Origin: Bradyrhizobium sp. SZCCT0231
GTDB lineage: Bacteria; Pseudomonadota; Alphaproteobacteria; Rhizobiales; Xanthobacteraceae
Length of the DNA stretch: 64,000 nt
Reading direction: 5' to 3'
NCBI RefSeq assembly: GCF_018130245.1
Contig: NZ_JAFCKP010000012.1
Location: 62,001 to 126,000 of the forward strand
This document shows, one piece after another, positions 12,572 to 21,889 of this stretch (its first letter is position 1; the number at the start of each line of letters is the position of its first letter). The notes under the pieces are model-generated. The model searched no databases. It saw only the letters and a list, made by a program, of their open reading frames with translations, and was not told the DNA's origin. The translations under genes and the position numbers were made by a program.

Positions 12572-13072
12572 ATGCTGTCTTTGAAGACGCTGGGCTCTGT
12601 GACCCGGCCGCGCACGGCGATTGCTTTCGTTGCCGCGACTCTCCTCGTCGGTGGAACTGCCACCGAAGCTTCCGCCAAATCCCGGCATCACCGGCACCAT
12701 CATCACCGGCACCACGCCCAGACCGATACCAACGCGACCTCCGATTGGCGCAATGCCAATGCGTCGATGACGCCGACCTCCGGCACGGGCCACAGCTTCG
12801 CCGGCATGGCCTCCTATTACGGCAACGAATCCGGCAGCCGGACCGCGTCGGGCCAGCGCTTCAACCAGAACGCCATGACCGCGGCGCACCGCTCGCTGCC
12901 GTTCGGCACCAAGCTGCGCGTCACCCACCGCGGCCAGAGCGTGGTCGTCACCATCAACGACCGCGGTCCGTTCATTCGCGGCCGTGTCCTCGACCTCTCC
13001 ACCGGAGCTGCCCGCGCCATCGGCCTCACCGGCGCCGGCGTCGGCCGCGTCACCGCGGAAGTCGTCTCCTAA
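12572..13072 (+). CDS. rlpA: septal ring lytic transglycosylase RlpA family protein
   Basis: 166 residues. A signal peptide (about 1-35, ending in 'TEASAKS') is followed by a striking His-rich stretch ('HHRHHHHRHH', about 39-48), a polar linker, and a double-psi beta-barrel domain at about 77-165 with 'GMASYYGNESGSRTASGQRF', 'LPFGTKLRVTH' and 'INDRGPFIRGRVLDLS'. RlpA enzymes cleave glycan strands lacking stem peptides at the septum. This copy lacks the SPOR domain of longer RlpA proteins, as many alphaproteobacterial versions do. No lipobox is clear. A strong terminator follows, and a CtrA-type box lies upstream, in keeping with a division role. Confidence 0.92.
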   Translation: MLSLKTLGSVTRPRTAIAFVAATLLVGGTATEASAKSRHHRHHHHRHHAQTDTNATSDWRNANASMTPTSGTGHSFAGMASYYGNESGSRTASGQRFNQNAMTAAHRSLPFGTKLRVTHRGQSVVVTINDRGPFIRGRVLDLSTGAARAIGLTGAGVGRVTAEVVS

Positions 13073-13128
13073 GGCGCGCTCCAGGCGCCTCACGCGCAGT
13101 TTTCATCAGTTTGATGCGCGCATGAAAC

Positions 13129-13162
13129 AAGCCCGCGGTCTTGGGGGACCGCGGGCTTTTTT
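13129..13162 (+). terminator. Rho-independent terminator after rlpA
   Basis: Arms AAGCCCGCGGTC and GACCGCGGGCTT with a short G-rich loop are followed by TTTTTT. Confidence 0.85.
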
Positions 13163-13169
13163 ACGTCCT

Positions 13170-13272
13170 GTCATTCCGGGGCGCGACGAAGTCGCGAGCC
13201 CGGAATCCATTCTTCCACCAACTCTGCCGCCCGATGGATTCCGGGTTCGCGCTGCGCGCGCCCCGGAATGAC
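13170..13272. repeat. palindromic repeat, CCGGAATGAC family (copy 2)
   Basis: Begins GTCATTCCGGGGCGCGACG and ends GCGCGCCCCGGAATGAC, with inner CCCGGAATCCAT and ATGGATTCCGGG arms. It lies in the convergent gap between rlpA and priA. Confidence 0.85.
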
Positions 13273-13299
13273 GGCGGAGGATGTGGCCGCGCTCGAGGC

Positions 13300-15510
13300 C
13301 TACAAAAAGCTCTGCGGATCGACGTCGACTTCGAGCTTTTGGTTGCCTGTCGGCTTCGGGCAAACCGCGAGCCAGTTGCGCAGATAGTCCGACAGATCGA
13401 AACCGCGCGCCGATTTCACCAGGATGCGGAAGCGGTAGCGGCCCTTGATGACGGCGAGCGGCGCTTCGGCCGGGCCGAGCACCACGACGCGCTCGTCGCG
13501 CGGCGCCAGCGCAACGAGCTTGCGGCCGAAACCTTCGGCGCTCGGGCGGTCGCCTGCGGAGATGATCAGGCTGGCGAGCCGGCCGAACGGCGGATAGAGC
13601 GTCTTCTCGCGCAGATCGATCTCGCTGTCGTAGAAGGCCTCGCGGTCGCAGGCGATCAGCGCCCGCATCACGGGATGATCGGGCTGATGGGTCTGGAGAT
13701 AGCCGACGCCGCGGCCCTGCTCGCGACCGGCGCGGCCGATCACCTGGTTGAGCAACTGCCAGGTGCGCTCCGCCGCGCGCGGATCGCCGTTGGAAAGGCC
13801 GAGATCGGCATCGACCACGCCGACCAGATTGAGCCGCGGAAAGTTGTGACCTTTGGCCACGAGCTGCGTGCCGATGATGATATCGACGCGGCCCTCCGCG
13901 ATTTCCGCAAGCTCGCTTCGCATCGTCTCGATCGAGGTGATGAGATCGCTCGACAGCACCATGGTGCGCGCGTCCGGGAACAGCGCCGCCGCCTCTTCCT
14001 GCAAACGTTCGACGCCGGGGCCGACCGCGACCAGGGATTCCTCGGCCGAACAGTTCGGGCAGATATGCGGGCGCGGCATCGAGAAACCGCAATGGTGACA
14101 GACCAGGCGCTGGCGGAAACGATGATCGACCAGCCAGGCATCGCAGATGGTGCAGGCGAAGCGATGGCCGCAGGCGCGGCACAGCGTCAGCGGCGCATAG
14201 CCGCGGCGGTTGAGGAACAGCAGCGCCTGCTCGCGCCGCTCGATCGCGATTCTCATCTCGCCGGCGAGCCGCGGCGAGATGAAGCGGCCGCGCGCGGGCG
14301 GCTCGCGGCGCAGGTCGATCGCCTCGATATGCGGCATGTGCTGGCCGCCGAAGCGCGAGGGCAGCGCGATGCGCTGATAGCGGTTCTTGCGCGCATTGAC
14401 CTCGGATTCCACCGACGGCGTCGCCGAGGCCAGCACGACCGGGATCTTGGCGATATGCCCGCGCACCACGGCCATGTCGCGGGCATGATAATGCACGCCC
14501 TCGTCCTGCTTGTAGGCCTGGTCGTGCTCTTCATCGACCACGATGAGGCCGAGATTGGCGTAAGGCAAAAACAGCGCCGAGCGCGCGCCGACCACGACCG
14601 GTGCGGTGCCTGCGGAGATCGCGGCCCAATTGCGCGCGCGGGTACGCGGGGTGAGTTCGGAGTGCCATTCGATCGGCCGCACGCCAAACCGCTGCGCGAA
14701 GCGATCGAGGAACTGGCCGGTGAGCGCGATCTCCGGCATCAGGATCAGCGATTGCTTGCCGCGGCGGATCGCCTCGGCCACGGCTTCGAAATAGACCTCG
14801 GTCTTGCCCGAGCCGGTGACGCCGTCGAGCAGCGCGACGTGAAACGTGCCGTTGGCCGCGAGTGCGCGCATGGTGTCGACCGCCGCGCGCTGCAGCGGCG
14901 TGAAATCCGGCCGGCCGAAATCCGGATCGGGCGCCGGCGGCGGCGGAGGCGGCGGCATCGGCTCCACCGTGAGCGTGCCTTCATCGACGAGGCCGTCGAT
15001 CACGCCTGAGGAGACGCCGGCTTCCTTGGCCGCATCGGACTTGCCGTGCAGCAGCCGGTCCGACAGCAGCGCGATCACCCGCTGCCGCGCCGGAGTCAGC
15101 CGCTTCGGGGGATCGCCGGTCAGGCGCACGCCGGCGCGCGCCCGCTCAGGACCGAGATTCTCACCCATCCGCAGGCACATGCGCAGCACCATGCCGCGGG
15201 GGCTCAGCGTGTAATTGGCGACCCAGTCGACGACCGAGCGCAGCTCGGGTTTCAGGGGCGGAATGTCGAGCTTCTCGCTGACCTCCTTGAGGCGGTTGTG
15301 CAGGCGCGGATCGGGATTGGCGTTTTCGCCCCAGACCACTGCCAGCACCTCGCGGGGCCCGAGCGGCACACCGACGAGATCGCCCGCCTTCAGCTCCATG
15401 CCGCGCGGCACCTTGTAGGAATAGGTCTGGTCGAGCGCGACCGGCACCAGCACGTCGACCATGCGGGTCGCAGTGGCGGGGGCGGTGCTGCTGCGCGACG
15501 TGTGATCCAT
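13300..15510 (-). CDS. priA: primosomal protein N' (PriA), replication restart helicase
   Basis: 736 residues. The N-terminal 3'-DNA-end binding domain occupies about 15-120 and a proline run is at about 185-193. The superfamily 2 helicase core begins with Walker A 'DGVTGSGKTEVY' at about 229-240 and includes 'VVDEEHD' (Walker B). The zinc-binding Cys array ('CRACGHRFACTICDAW', 'CHHCGF', 'CPNCSAEE') is complete. The C-terminal domain contains the helicase motif 'IIGTQLVAKGHNFPRL' region. PriA reloads the replisome at stalled or broken forks. It is divergent from xerC across about 110 bases. Confidence 0.97.
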   Translation of the reverse strand: MDHTSRSSTAPATATRMVDVLVPVALDQTYSYKVPRGMELKAGDLVGVPLGPREVLAVVWGENANPDPRLHNRLKEVSEKLDIPPLKPELRSVVDWVANYTLSPRGMVLRMCLRMGENLGPERARAGVRLTGDPPKRLTPARQRVIALLSDRLLHGKSDAAKEAGVSSGVIDGLVDEGTLTVEPMPPPPPPPAPDPDFGRPDFTPLQRAAVDTMRALAANGTFHVALLDGVTGSGKTEVYFEAVAEAIRRGKQSLILMPEIALTGQFLDRFAQRFGVRPIEWHSELTPRTRARNWAAISAGTAPVVVGARSALFLPYANLGLIVVDEEHDQAYKQDEGVHYHARDMAVVRGHIAKIPVVLASATPSVESEVNARKNRYQRIALPSRFGGQHMPHIEAIDLRREPPARGRFISPRLAGEMRIAIERREQALLFLNRRGYAPLTLCRACGHRFACTICDAWLVDHRFRQRLVCHHCGFSMPRPHICPNCSAEESLVAVGPGVERLQEEAAALFPDARTMVLSSDLITSIETMRSELAEIAEGRVDIIIGTQLVAKGHNFPRLNLVGVVDADLGLSNGDPRAAERTWQLLNQVIGRAGREQGRGVGYLQTHQPDHPVMRALIACDREAFYDSEIDLREKTLYPPFGRLASLIISAGDRPSAEGFGRKLVALAPRDERVVVLGPAEAPLAVIKGRYRFRILVKSARGFDLSDYLRNWLAVCPKPTGNQKLEVDVDPQSFL

Positions 15511-15590
15511 GAGCTGAGAATCGGAACCTTGGGGCCTTCAGGCTAGCGCCGCGCGGCGGCCTTAGCGAACAGTAAACCGGTGTGATGCGA

Positions 15591-15596
15591 TATACT
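15591..15596 (+). promoter_or_regulatory. possible -10 element for xerC
   Basis: TATACT lies 27 bases before the xerC start. No good -35 hexamer is seen at the usual spacing, so this is a weak call. Confidence 0.3.
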
Positions 15597-15622
15597 GTAC
15601 GAAATCACCACGTCCAGAGCGC

Positions 15623-16588
15623 ATGAGCAAAGCGGCCGTCCCACAAATCGAGCTCACCAGCGCCGATCCCTCGATCGCGCACGAGATGGCGCGCTGGCTG
15701 TCGCATCTCGGCGCCGAGCGGCGGCTGTCGCCGAAGACGCTGGAGGCCTATGGCCGTGACTTGCGGCAGTGCCTGGATTTCCTCTGTGCGCATTGGGGCG
15801 AGCGCGTCACGCTCAAGCGATTCGCCGCGCTGGAGGCCACCGACGTGCGTGCCTTCATGGCGATGCGTCGCGCCGACGACATCGCCGGCCGCAGCCTGAT
15901 GCGCGCGCTGGCGGGCCTGCGTTCGTTCGGACGTTTTTTGGAGCGCGAGGGCAAGGGCAAGGTCGGCGCATTGTCGGCGATCCGCGCGCCAAAAGTTGCA
16001 AAGAGCCTGCCGAAGCCGTTGCCGATGGCATCGGCAAAACGTCTTGCCGATGCCGACGAGCGCGCTGGCGAGGAACGCGAGACCTGGGTCCTGGCGCGCG
16101 ATGCCGCGGTGATGGCCCTGCTGTATGGCTCGGGCCTGCGCATCTCCGAAGCGCTCGGCCTGAAACGCCGCGAGGTGCCGCGTCCCGGCGAAGGCGACGT
16201 GCTGGTCGTGACAGGGAAAGGCAACAAGACCCGCATGGTGCCGGTGCTGCAAAACGTGCTCGCACTGATTCAAGAGTACGTTGCGATGTGCCCGTATCCG
16301 CTGCCGGCGGAAGGGCCGATCTTCGTCGGCGCACGCGGCGGCCCTCTGAGCCCGCGCATCATCCAGCTCGCAATGGAACGGCTGCGCGGCGCGCTGGGAC
16401 TTCCCGACAGCGCCACGCCGCATGCGCTGCGCCACTCCTTTGCCACGCATCTGCTGTCGCGTGGTGGCGATTTGCGCGCCATCCAGGAATTGCTCGGCCA
16501 TTCCTCGCTCTCGACGACGCAGGTCTATACCGGGATTGATTCCGAGCGCCTGCTCGAAGTCTATGCCAGCGCGCATCCGCGGCGCTGA
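15623..16588 (+). CDS. xerC: tyrosine recombinase XerC
   Basis: 321 residues. A core-binding SAM-like domain (about 18-110) is followed by a catalytic domain with all expected residues: R173 ('YGSGLRISEALG'), K199 ('TGKGNKTR'), H267 and R270 ('PHALRHSFATHLL'), H293 ('LLGHSSLSTTQ') and the nucleophile Y302 ('VYTGI'). XerC with XerD resolves chromosome dimers at dif near the septum. The size, divergence from priA and lack of mobile-element flanks argue for the housekeeping gene and not a phage or integron integrase. Confidence 0.95.
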   Translation: MSKAAVPQIELTSADPSIAHEMARWLSHLGAERRLSPKTLEAYGRDLRQCLDFLCAHWGERVTLKRFAALEATDVRAFMAMRRADDIAGRSLMRALAGLRSFGRFLEREGKGKVGALSAIRAPKVAKSLPKPLPMASAKRLADADERAGEERETWVLARDAAVMALLYGSGLRISEALGLKRREVPRPGEGDVLVVTGKGNKTRMVPVLQNVLALIQEYVAMCPYPLPAEGPIFVGARGGPLSPRIIQLAMERLRGALGLPDSATPHALRHSFATHLLSRGGDLRAIQELLGHSSLSTTQVYTGIDSERLLEVYASAHPRR

Positions 16589-16671
16589 CACACTGACGTC
16601 ATAACTTCCTTGCCTCTTGCGCAGCACGCGCGGTTCGGTCAATCGTTACGGAACCGAGGCAGGAGAGATTT

Positions 16672-17262
16672 ATGAGCGCACATGAAAGCATGGAGCATGC
16701 CGAGCACGCCGAACACGCGTCCGGCTCGAACAAGAAGATCGCGCTCCTGATCGCTGTGCTGGCGCTGTTCCTGGCCGTCTCGGAGACGCTCGGCAAGGGC
16801 GCCCAGACCGAATCGATCAGCAAGAACGTCGAGGCCGCCAATCTCTGGGCGTTCTTCCAAGCCAAGAGCATCCGCCGCACCGTGGTGCTGACCGCGGCCG
16901 AGCAGGGCAAGCTCACGCTGGGCGCCACGGCCGACGATGCCATCAAGGCAACGGTGCAGAAGCAGGTCGACGACTGGACCAAGACCGCGCAGCGCTACCG
17001 CTCCGAGCCCGAGACCGGCGAAGGCACCGAGCAGCTCGCCGCGAAGGCCAAGCACGCCGAGCACGATCGCGACGAGGCGACTGCGAAATACCACCATTTC
17101 GAGCTGGCGTCGGCCGCCTTCCAGATCGGCATCGTGCTGGCCTCCGCCACCATCATCACCGGCATGATCGCGCTCGCCTATGTCGGCGGCGTGCTGACGC
17201 TCGCCGGCCTGATCATGACCGCGCTCGGCCTATGGTGGCCGCATCTGTTGCATTTGCATTGA
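16672..17262 (+). CDS. DUF4337 domain-containing membrane protein
   Basis: 196 residues matching the DUF4337 layout: an acidic, His-rich N-terminus, one membrane helix at about 20-37 ('IALLIAVLALFLAVSET'), a soluble central segment with 'NLWAFFQAKSIRRT' at about 56-69, an amphipathic helix, and two C-terminal membrane helices (about 145-190). The ATG follows a clear GGAGAG ribosome site. The family has no known biochemical function. It lies alone between xerC and a palindromic repeat. Confidence 0.9.
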   Translation: MSAHESMEHAEHAEHASGSNKKIALLIAVLALFLAVSETLGKGAQTESISKNVEAANLWAFFQAKSIRRTVVLTAAEQGKLTLGATADDAIKATVQKQVDDWTKTAQRYRSEPETGEGTEQLAAKAKHAEHDRDEATAKYHHFELASAAFQIGIVLASATIITGMIALAYVGGVLTLAGLIMTALGLWWPHLLHLH

Positions 17263-17299
17263 GGGCGTTGATGCGCGTGGCTTGACGCCACAAAGACAG

Positions 17300-17404
17300 T
17301 GTCATGCCCCGGCTTGACCGGGGCATCCAGTACGCCGCGGCTTCTCGGTTCAATCACTGACGTCTCTGGAATACTGGATCGCCCGGTCAAGCCGGGCGAT
17401 GACA
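17300..17404. repeat. palindromic repeat 'GTCATGCCCCGGCTTGACC' family (copy 1)
   Basis: Left arm TGTCATGCCCCGGCTTGACC and right arm GGTCAAGCCGGGCGATGACA flank an inner CCAGTA and TACTGG pair. Almost identical to 45030-45134; related composites occur at 48745 and 54293. Confidence 0.85.
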
Positions 17405-17424
17405 GAGAGCGTGTGGTGAACAGT

Positions 17425-17955
17425 TCACCGCGCCTGGTGCACGCTCTTGCGAAAACGCTGGATCTGGCGCAGCGTGCGGGCGGACCAGCCTTCGCCGTTG
17501 CCGGCGATCAGCTCGCGGATGCGGCGCTTGATCGGATCGACCAGCGCATGCGCCTTGGCGCGCAGCTTCATCACGAGATCGTAGATCCGCTCGAACCAGT
17601 GCATCTCCAAAAGCTTGGCGCGCGTGACGTCGAACACGAAGGCGGTGACGCCGACGCCCACGAGTTTCGCGAACACGATCGTGAAGATCGCGCTGGTCCA
17701 GTATTCGTGCGCAAGCAGCCACAGGCCGACCAGCTTGAGCGGAAACAGCGGGATGACGGGGACCGCGAACACGACCAGCGTCATGGCCGGCGACAGCGCA
17801 TCGACGCGCTCCGTCAGCCATTGCTTGAAGCGCGCAAGCGGGACTGCCGCGACGACCTTTGCAACGATCGGCTCGAGATGGTCCCACAGCCAGGCTTCGA
17901 TCAGGAAGATGATCGCAAGCAGGACCCAGACCGGTTGAAGGAGGCGGCGCAGCAT
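17425..17955 (-). CDS. hypothetical inner-membrane protein
   Basis: 176 residues from the ATG at 17955 ('MLRRLLQPVWVLLAIIFLIE'), chosen because a GGGCGGGAAAC ribosome site precedes it and the longer frame to 18123 runs into lpdA. There are three hydrophobic stretches, at about 8-24, 55-85 ('MTLVVFAVPVIPLFPLKLVG') and 93-115. The C-terminal 60 residues are strongly basic ('KLRAKAHALVDPIKRRIREL') and probably cytoplasmic. It starts 35 bases after the lpdA stop on the same strand, so it may be the tail of the TCA operon. I do not recognise a functional family. Confidence 0.8.
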   Translation of the reverse strand: MLRRLLQPVWVLLAIIFLIEAWLWDHLEPIVAKVVAAVPLARFKQWLTERVDALSPAMTLVVFAVPVIPLFPLKLVGLWLLAHEYWTSAIFTIVFAKLVGVGVTAFVFDVTRAKLLEMHWFERIYDLVMKLRAKAHALVDPIKRRIRELIAGNGEGWSARTLRQIQRFRKSVHQAR

Positions 17956-17989
17956 GTGTTTCCCGCCCGGTTCGGCGCTGGGCGCGTCG

Positions 17990-19390
17990 TTACATATGGA
18001 TGGCCCGCTTGCCGACTGCAAGCGCGGCTTCCTTGACGGCCTCCGAGCGGGTCGGATGGGCGTGGCAGGTCCGCGCGAGATCTTCCGCACTGCCGCCAAA
18101 TTCCATGAGAACACAGGCTTCATGGATCATTTCGCCGGCTTCGCGGCCGATAATGTGCACGCCGAGCAAGCGATCGGTCTTCGCATCTGCGAGAATCTTC
18201 ACAAAGCCGTCGGTGGTCTGGTTGACCTTAGAGCGGCCGTTGGCGGTAAAGGGAAACTTCCCGACGGTATAGGCCGTGCCCGCCTGCTTCAGCTCCTCCT
18301 CGGTCTTGCCGACGGAGGACACTTCCGGCGTGGTATACACGACGCCCGGGATCACATCGTAGTTCACGTGGCCGGCCTGTCCTGCGATGATCTCCGCGAC
18401 CGCAACGCCTTCATCCTCGGCCTTGTGCGCGAGCATCGGGCCGGCGACGACGTCGCCGATGGCGTAGACGCCCTTCAGGCTGGTGGCGAAATGCGGGTCG
18501 ATCTGGACGCGGCCGCGCGGGTCGAGTGCAATGCCGGCTTCCTTCAGGCCGAGCCCATCCGTGTAGGGCGTACGGCCGATGCAGACCAGCACGACGTCGG
18601 CTTCGATGGTCTCGGCGGCACCGCCGGAAGCCGGTTCGATTTTCGCGAGCAATGCCTTGCTGTTCGCTTCGACGCCGGTGACCTTCGAGGCCAGCTTGAA
18701 TGCAAATCCCTGCTTTTCAAGGATACGCTGGAATTGCTTGGCGATCTCGCCGTCCATGCCGGGCAGGATGCGATCGAGGAATTCGACCACCATGACTTCG
18801 GATCCGAGCCGGCGCCACACGGAGCCGAGTTCGAGCCCGATCACGCCGGCGCCAATGACCAGCAATCTGCCTGGCACCTTCTCCAGCGACAGCGCACCGG
18901 TCGAGGACACGATGCGCTTCTCGTCGATGTCGATGCCCTTGAGGCGCGCGATGTCCGAGCCGGTGGCGATCACGATGTTCTTGGTCTCGACCACCTGCGA
19001 CTTGCCGTCGGCGGAGACCTCGACCTTGCCGGTCCCCAAGATCTTGCCGGTGCCCTTGAGCACGTCGATCTTGTTCTTCTTCATCAGGAACTCGACGCCC
19101 TTGACGTTGCCGTCGATGCCCTGCTGCTTGAAGTTCATCATCGCGGGCAGATCGAGCTTCGGCGACGACACCGACACGCCCATCTTGGCGAAGGAATGCC
19201 CGGCTTCCTCGAACATCTCGGAGGCGTGCAGCAGCGCCTTGGACGGCATGCAGCCGACATTGAGGCAGGTGCCGCCGAGGGTTGCGTTCTTTTCGACCAC
19301 GGCGACCTTCATGCCGAGCTGGGCTGCGCGCACCGCGCAGACATAACCGCCCGGTCCGGTGCCGATGACGACGAGATCGTAGGTAGCCAT
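17990..19390 (-). CDS. lpdA: dihydrolipoyl dehydrogenase (E3)
   Basis: 466 residues, full length. The FAD-binding motif '[13 protein letters not shown]' is at about 8-20, the redox disulfide C42/C47 in '[15 protein letters not shown]', the NAD-binding '[15 protein letters not shown]' near 178, and the active-site His/Glu dyad H445/E450 in '[10 protein letters not shown]'. It reoxidises the dihydrolipoyl group of 2-oxo acid dehydrogenase E2 subunits. Its place after sucA and sucB makes it the E3 of the 2-oxoglutarate dehydrogenase complex. Confidence 0.98.
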   Translation of the reverse strand: MATYDLVVIGTGPGGYVCAVRAAQLGMKVAVVEKNATLGGTCLNVGCMPSKALLHASEMFEEAGHSFAKMGVSVSSPKLDLPAMMNFKQQGIDGNVKGVEFLMKKNKIDVLKGTGKILGTGKVEVSADGKSQVVETKNIVIATGSDIARLKGIDIDEKRIVSSTGALSLEKVPGRLLVIGAGVIGLELGSVWRRLGSEVMVVEFLDRILPGMDGEIAKQFQRILEKQGFAFKLASKVTGVEANSKALLAKIEPASGGAAETIEADVVLVCIGRTPYTDGLGLKEAGIALDPRGRVQIDPHFATSLKGVYAIGDVVAGPMLAHKAEDEGVAVAEIIAGQAGHVNYDVIPGVVYTTPEVSSVGKTEEELKQAGTAYTVGKFPFTANGRSKVNQTTDGFVKILADAKTDRLLGVHIIGREAGEMIHEACVLMEFGGSAEDLARTCHAHPTRSEAVKEAALAVGKRAIHM

Positions 19391-19448
19391 GAGAGAAAGT
19401 CCCGTAAGGTTAGGCGTGATGAGGATGTGTCAGCGTCCGCGCGGCGCG

Positions 19449-20195
19449 TCAGCGTCCGCCGGACACATCGAGAATGGCTGAGGTGACGTAGGAGGCCTCG
19501 TCCGATATCAGCCAGACGATGGCATTGGCGATTTCATCCGCGGTGCCGACGCGCTTCATCGGCACCAGATGGGCCAGACGATGGGCGCGGTCGGGCTCGC
19601 CACCGGCGGCGTGGATTTCGGTGTCGATCAGGCCGGGACGGATCGCCGCGACGCGGATGCCCTCGCCCGCGACCTCATGGCCGAGGCCGACGGTGAAGGA
19701 ATCGATCGCGCCCTTGGACGCGGCGTAGTCGACATAGGTGTTGGGTGCGCCGAGCCTGGCCGCGACCGACGACAGATTGACGATGACGCCGCCCTTGCCG
19801 CCATGCTTGGTCGACATCCGCTTCACCGCCTCGCGCGCGCACAAGATGGAGCCGGTGACGTTGACCGCCAGCACGCGCTGGATACGCTCGGCCGACATCT
19901 CGTCGACGCGCACGCCGCTTGTCCCGACGATGCCGCCATTGTTGACGAGCGCCCCGAGCGTGCCGAACTTGTCGGCTTCCTTGAACAGGTTGAGGATGTC
20001 GCTTTCCTCGGCGACATCGCATTTCACCGCGATGGCCTTGCCGTTGCTGGCCTCGATCTGCGCGACGACCTCGTCGGCCGCATTCTTGTTGCTGGCATAG
20101 CCGACCACGACGCGAAAGCCGCGCGCAGCCGCCGCGATCGCGGTCGCCCGCCCGATGCCGCGGCTGCCGCCGGTGATGACAACGACTTTATCCAT
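19449..20195 (-). CDS. SDR family oxidoreductase
   Basis: 248 residues from the ATG at 20195 ('MDKVVVITGGSRGIGRATAI'). A second in-frame ATG at 20204 is abutted directly by the GGGG ribosome element, leaving no spacing, so 20195 is preferred. The NADP-binding motif TGGSRGIG is at about 8-15, 'NNGG' near 87, and the catalytic Y-x-x-x-K is in 'YVDYAASKGAID'. It belongs to the classical glucose/3-oxoacyl reductase-like SDR group; the substrate is unknown. It lies between sucB and lpdA, separated from sucB by a small membrane protein gene. Confidence 0.92.
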   Translation of the reverse strand: MDKVVVITGGSRGIGRATAIAAAARGFRVVVGYASNKNAADEVVAQIEASNGKAIAVKCDVAEESDILNLFKEADKFGTLGALVNNGGIVGTSGVRVDEMSAERIQRVLAVNVTGSILCAREAVKRMSTKHGGKGGVIVNLSSVAARLGAPNTYVDYAASKGAIDSFTVGLGHEVAGEGIRVAAIRPGLIDTEIHAAGGEPDRAHRLAHLVPMKRVGTADEIANAIVWLISDEASYVTSAILDVSGGR

Positions 20196-20250
20196 CACAT
20201 CCATCCCCACGCATTGGACCGACGAAGGCCGGTCCCGATTCTTGTCCGCG

Positions 20251-20475
20251 CTACGAAGTCTTGTCCTCAAGCGCGGCCAATCGATCCAATACTGACTTGT
20301 CCGTCAGACTCACCAGGTAGAACAGAATGAAGGGAGTAACGAACGGAATCAGACACCAAAAGGCAAAGCCTGTCCCCTTACCCTTCCTGCGACTGATCGG
20401 AATCGCAAAGAGGAAGAAGATAAAGGTGGTCAGCAGGAATGGCAGGAGGGAGAGAAGAAGCGACGGCTCCTCCAT
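20251..20475 (-). CDS. small two-helix membrane protein, hypothetical
   Basis: 74 residues with two hydrophobic helices (about 6-26 'LLLSLLPFLLTTFIFFLF' and 37-56 'GFAFWCLIPFVTPFILFYL') split by a basic loop ('SRRKGKG'), then a charged C-terminal tail with a short amphipathic helix. A strong ribosome site (GGGGAGGGGGCA) precedes the ATG, which lies 12 bases after the sucB stop, so expression with the TCA operon is likely. It is richer in A and T than its neighbours, which may indicate a recent arrival. No function can be assigned. Confidence 0.65.
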   Translation of the reverse strand: MEEPSLLLSLLPFLLTTFIFFLFAIPISRRKGKGTGFAFWCLIPFVTPFILFYLVSLTDKSVLDRLAALEDKTS

Positions 20476-20487
20476 TGCCCCCTCCCC

Positions 20488-21717
20488 TTAGAGATCGAGC
20501 ACCAGCCGCGCCGGATCTTCAAGGCTCTCCTTGACGCGAACGAGGAACGTGACCGCTTCCTTGCCGTCGATGACGCGGTGATCATAGGACAGCGCCAGAT
20601 ACATCATCGGGCGAACCTCGATCTTGCCGCCGACGACCATCGGCCGCTCCTGGATCTTGTGCATGCCGAGAATGCCCGACTGCGGCGCGTTCAGGATCGG
20701 GGTCGACATCAGCGAGCCGTAGATGCCGCCATTGGTGATGGTGAAGGTGCCGCCCTGCATCTCGTCGATCTTGAGCTGGCCGTCACGGGCGCGGCGGCCG
20801 AAATCGGCGATGCCCTTCTCGATGTCGGAGATCGACTTGTGGTCGCAGTCGCGCACGACGGGCACGACCAGGCCCTTGTCGGTGCCGACGGCGACGCCGA
20901 TGTGGTAATAGTTCTTGTAGATCAGGTCGCTGCCGTCGATCTCGGCGTTGACGGCCGGGATGTCCTTCAGCGCCTGCACGACGGCCTTGGTGAAGAAGCC
21001 CATGAAGCCGAGCTTGGCGCCATGCTTCTTCTCGAACGCATCCTTGTAGTGGGCGCGCAGCGCCATGACGTTGGTCATGTCGACCTCGTTGAAGGTCGTG
21101 AGCATGGCCGCGGTGTTCTGCACGTCCTTGAGGCGGCGCGCGATGGTCTGGCGCAGGCGGGTCATCTTGACGCGCTCCTCGCGGGCGGCGTCATCGGCCG
21201 GCGACGGCGCGCGAACCTGAACGGCGGCGGCGGGCTGGTTGACCGGGGTCGGTGCGGAGGCCGCGCGCTCGATCGCAGCTAACATGTCACCCTTGGTGAC
21301 GCGGCCATCCTTGCCGGAGCCGGGAACCGTCGAGGCGTCGATGCCGGTCTCGGCCGAGAGCTTGCGCACGGACGGGGCGAGCGGCGCATCGGCCGGCGGC
21401 GCCTTCGCGGCAGCGGGAGCAGCGGCGGCGGCCGCAGGAGCAGCAGCCTTGGCGGGAGCGGCGGCGGGCTTGGCAGCGCCGGCACCGTCGGTGATCTGGC
21501 CGAGCAGCGCGCCGACCGCAACAGTCACACCATCGGCCGCGATGATCTCGCTCAGCGTGCCGGCGGACGGCGCGGGGACTTCGATGGTGACCTTGTCGGT
21601 CTCGAGCTCCACCAGGGGCTCGTCGACGGCGACGGGATCGCCGGCCTTCTTGAACCAGCGGCCGATGGTGGCCTCGGTGACGGATTCGCCGAGCGTCGGC
21701 ACACGAATTTCAGTCAT
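20488..21717 (-). CDS. sucB: 2-oxoglutarate dehydrogenase E2, dihydrolipoyl succinyltransferase
   Basis: 409 residues. A lipoyl domain (1-75) carries the lipoylated K42 in '[15 protein letters not shown]'. An Ala/Pro-rich hinge (about 80-110) leads to the peripheral E1/E3-binding domain (about 113-150, '[16 protein letters not shown]'), a second hinge, and the catalytic acyltransferase domain (about 180-409) with the active-site H380 and D384 in 'YDHRVIDG'. It transfers succinyl groups to CoA in the complex formed with SucA and LpdA. A palindromic hairpin fills the gap to sucA upstream. Confidence 0.98.
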   Translation of the reverse strand: MTEIRVPTLGESVTEATIGRWFKKAGDPVAVDEPLVELETDKVTIEVPAPSAGTLSEIIAADGVTVAVGALLGQITDGAGAAKPAAAPAKAAAPAAAAAAPAAAKAPPADAPLAPSVRKLSAETGIDASTVPGSGKDGRVTKGDMLAAIERAASAPTPVNQPAAAVQVRAPSPADDAAREERVKMTRLRQTIARRLKDVQNTAAMLTTFNEVDMTNVMALRAHYKDAFEKKHGAKLGFMGFFTKAVVQALKDIPAVNAEIDGSDLIYKNYYHIGVAVGTDKGLVVPVVRDCDHKSISDIEKGIADFGRRARDGQLKIDEMQGGTFTITNGGIYGSLMSTPILNAPQSGILGMHKIQERPMVVGGKIEVRPMMYLALSYDHRVIDGKEAVTFLVRVKESLEDPARLVLDL

Positions 21718-21830
21718 GGTCTCTTCCTTAAGGGATCGCAGGTAGCGGTCATGAATTCAGGTGTCATCGGCCGACGAAAAGCAGGCCATCCAGCAAGCCG
21801 GGACGTTTGCATTCACGTCGCGGCTACTGG

Positions 21831-21872
21831 ATGCCCCGCTCCGGTGCGCTGGTTGCGCACAAGGCGGGGCAT
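21831..21872. repeat. nested hairpin repeat in the sucA-sucB gap
   Basis: Outer arms ATGCCCCGC (21831-21839) and GCGGGGCAT (21864-21872) enclose an inner hairpin GTGCGC (21844-21849) and GCGCAC (21855-21860). This is a palindromic intergenic element inside the operon. Confidence 0.75.
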
Positions 21873-21889
21873 GACGCAGTTCAAAAAGT

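Noticed and set aside
15623-16588. XerC as a sign of an integrated element
   Set aside because: No attachment repeats, cargo or compositional change; size, catalytic residues and position beside priA fit the housekeeping recombinase.
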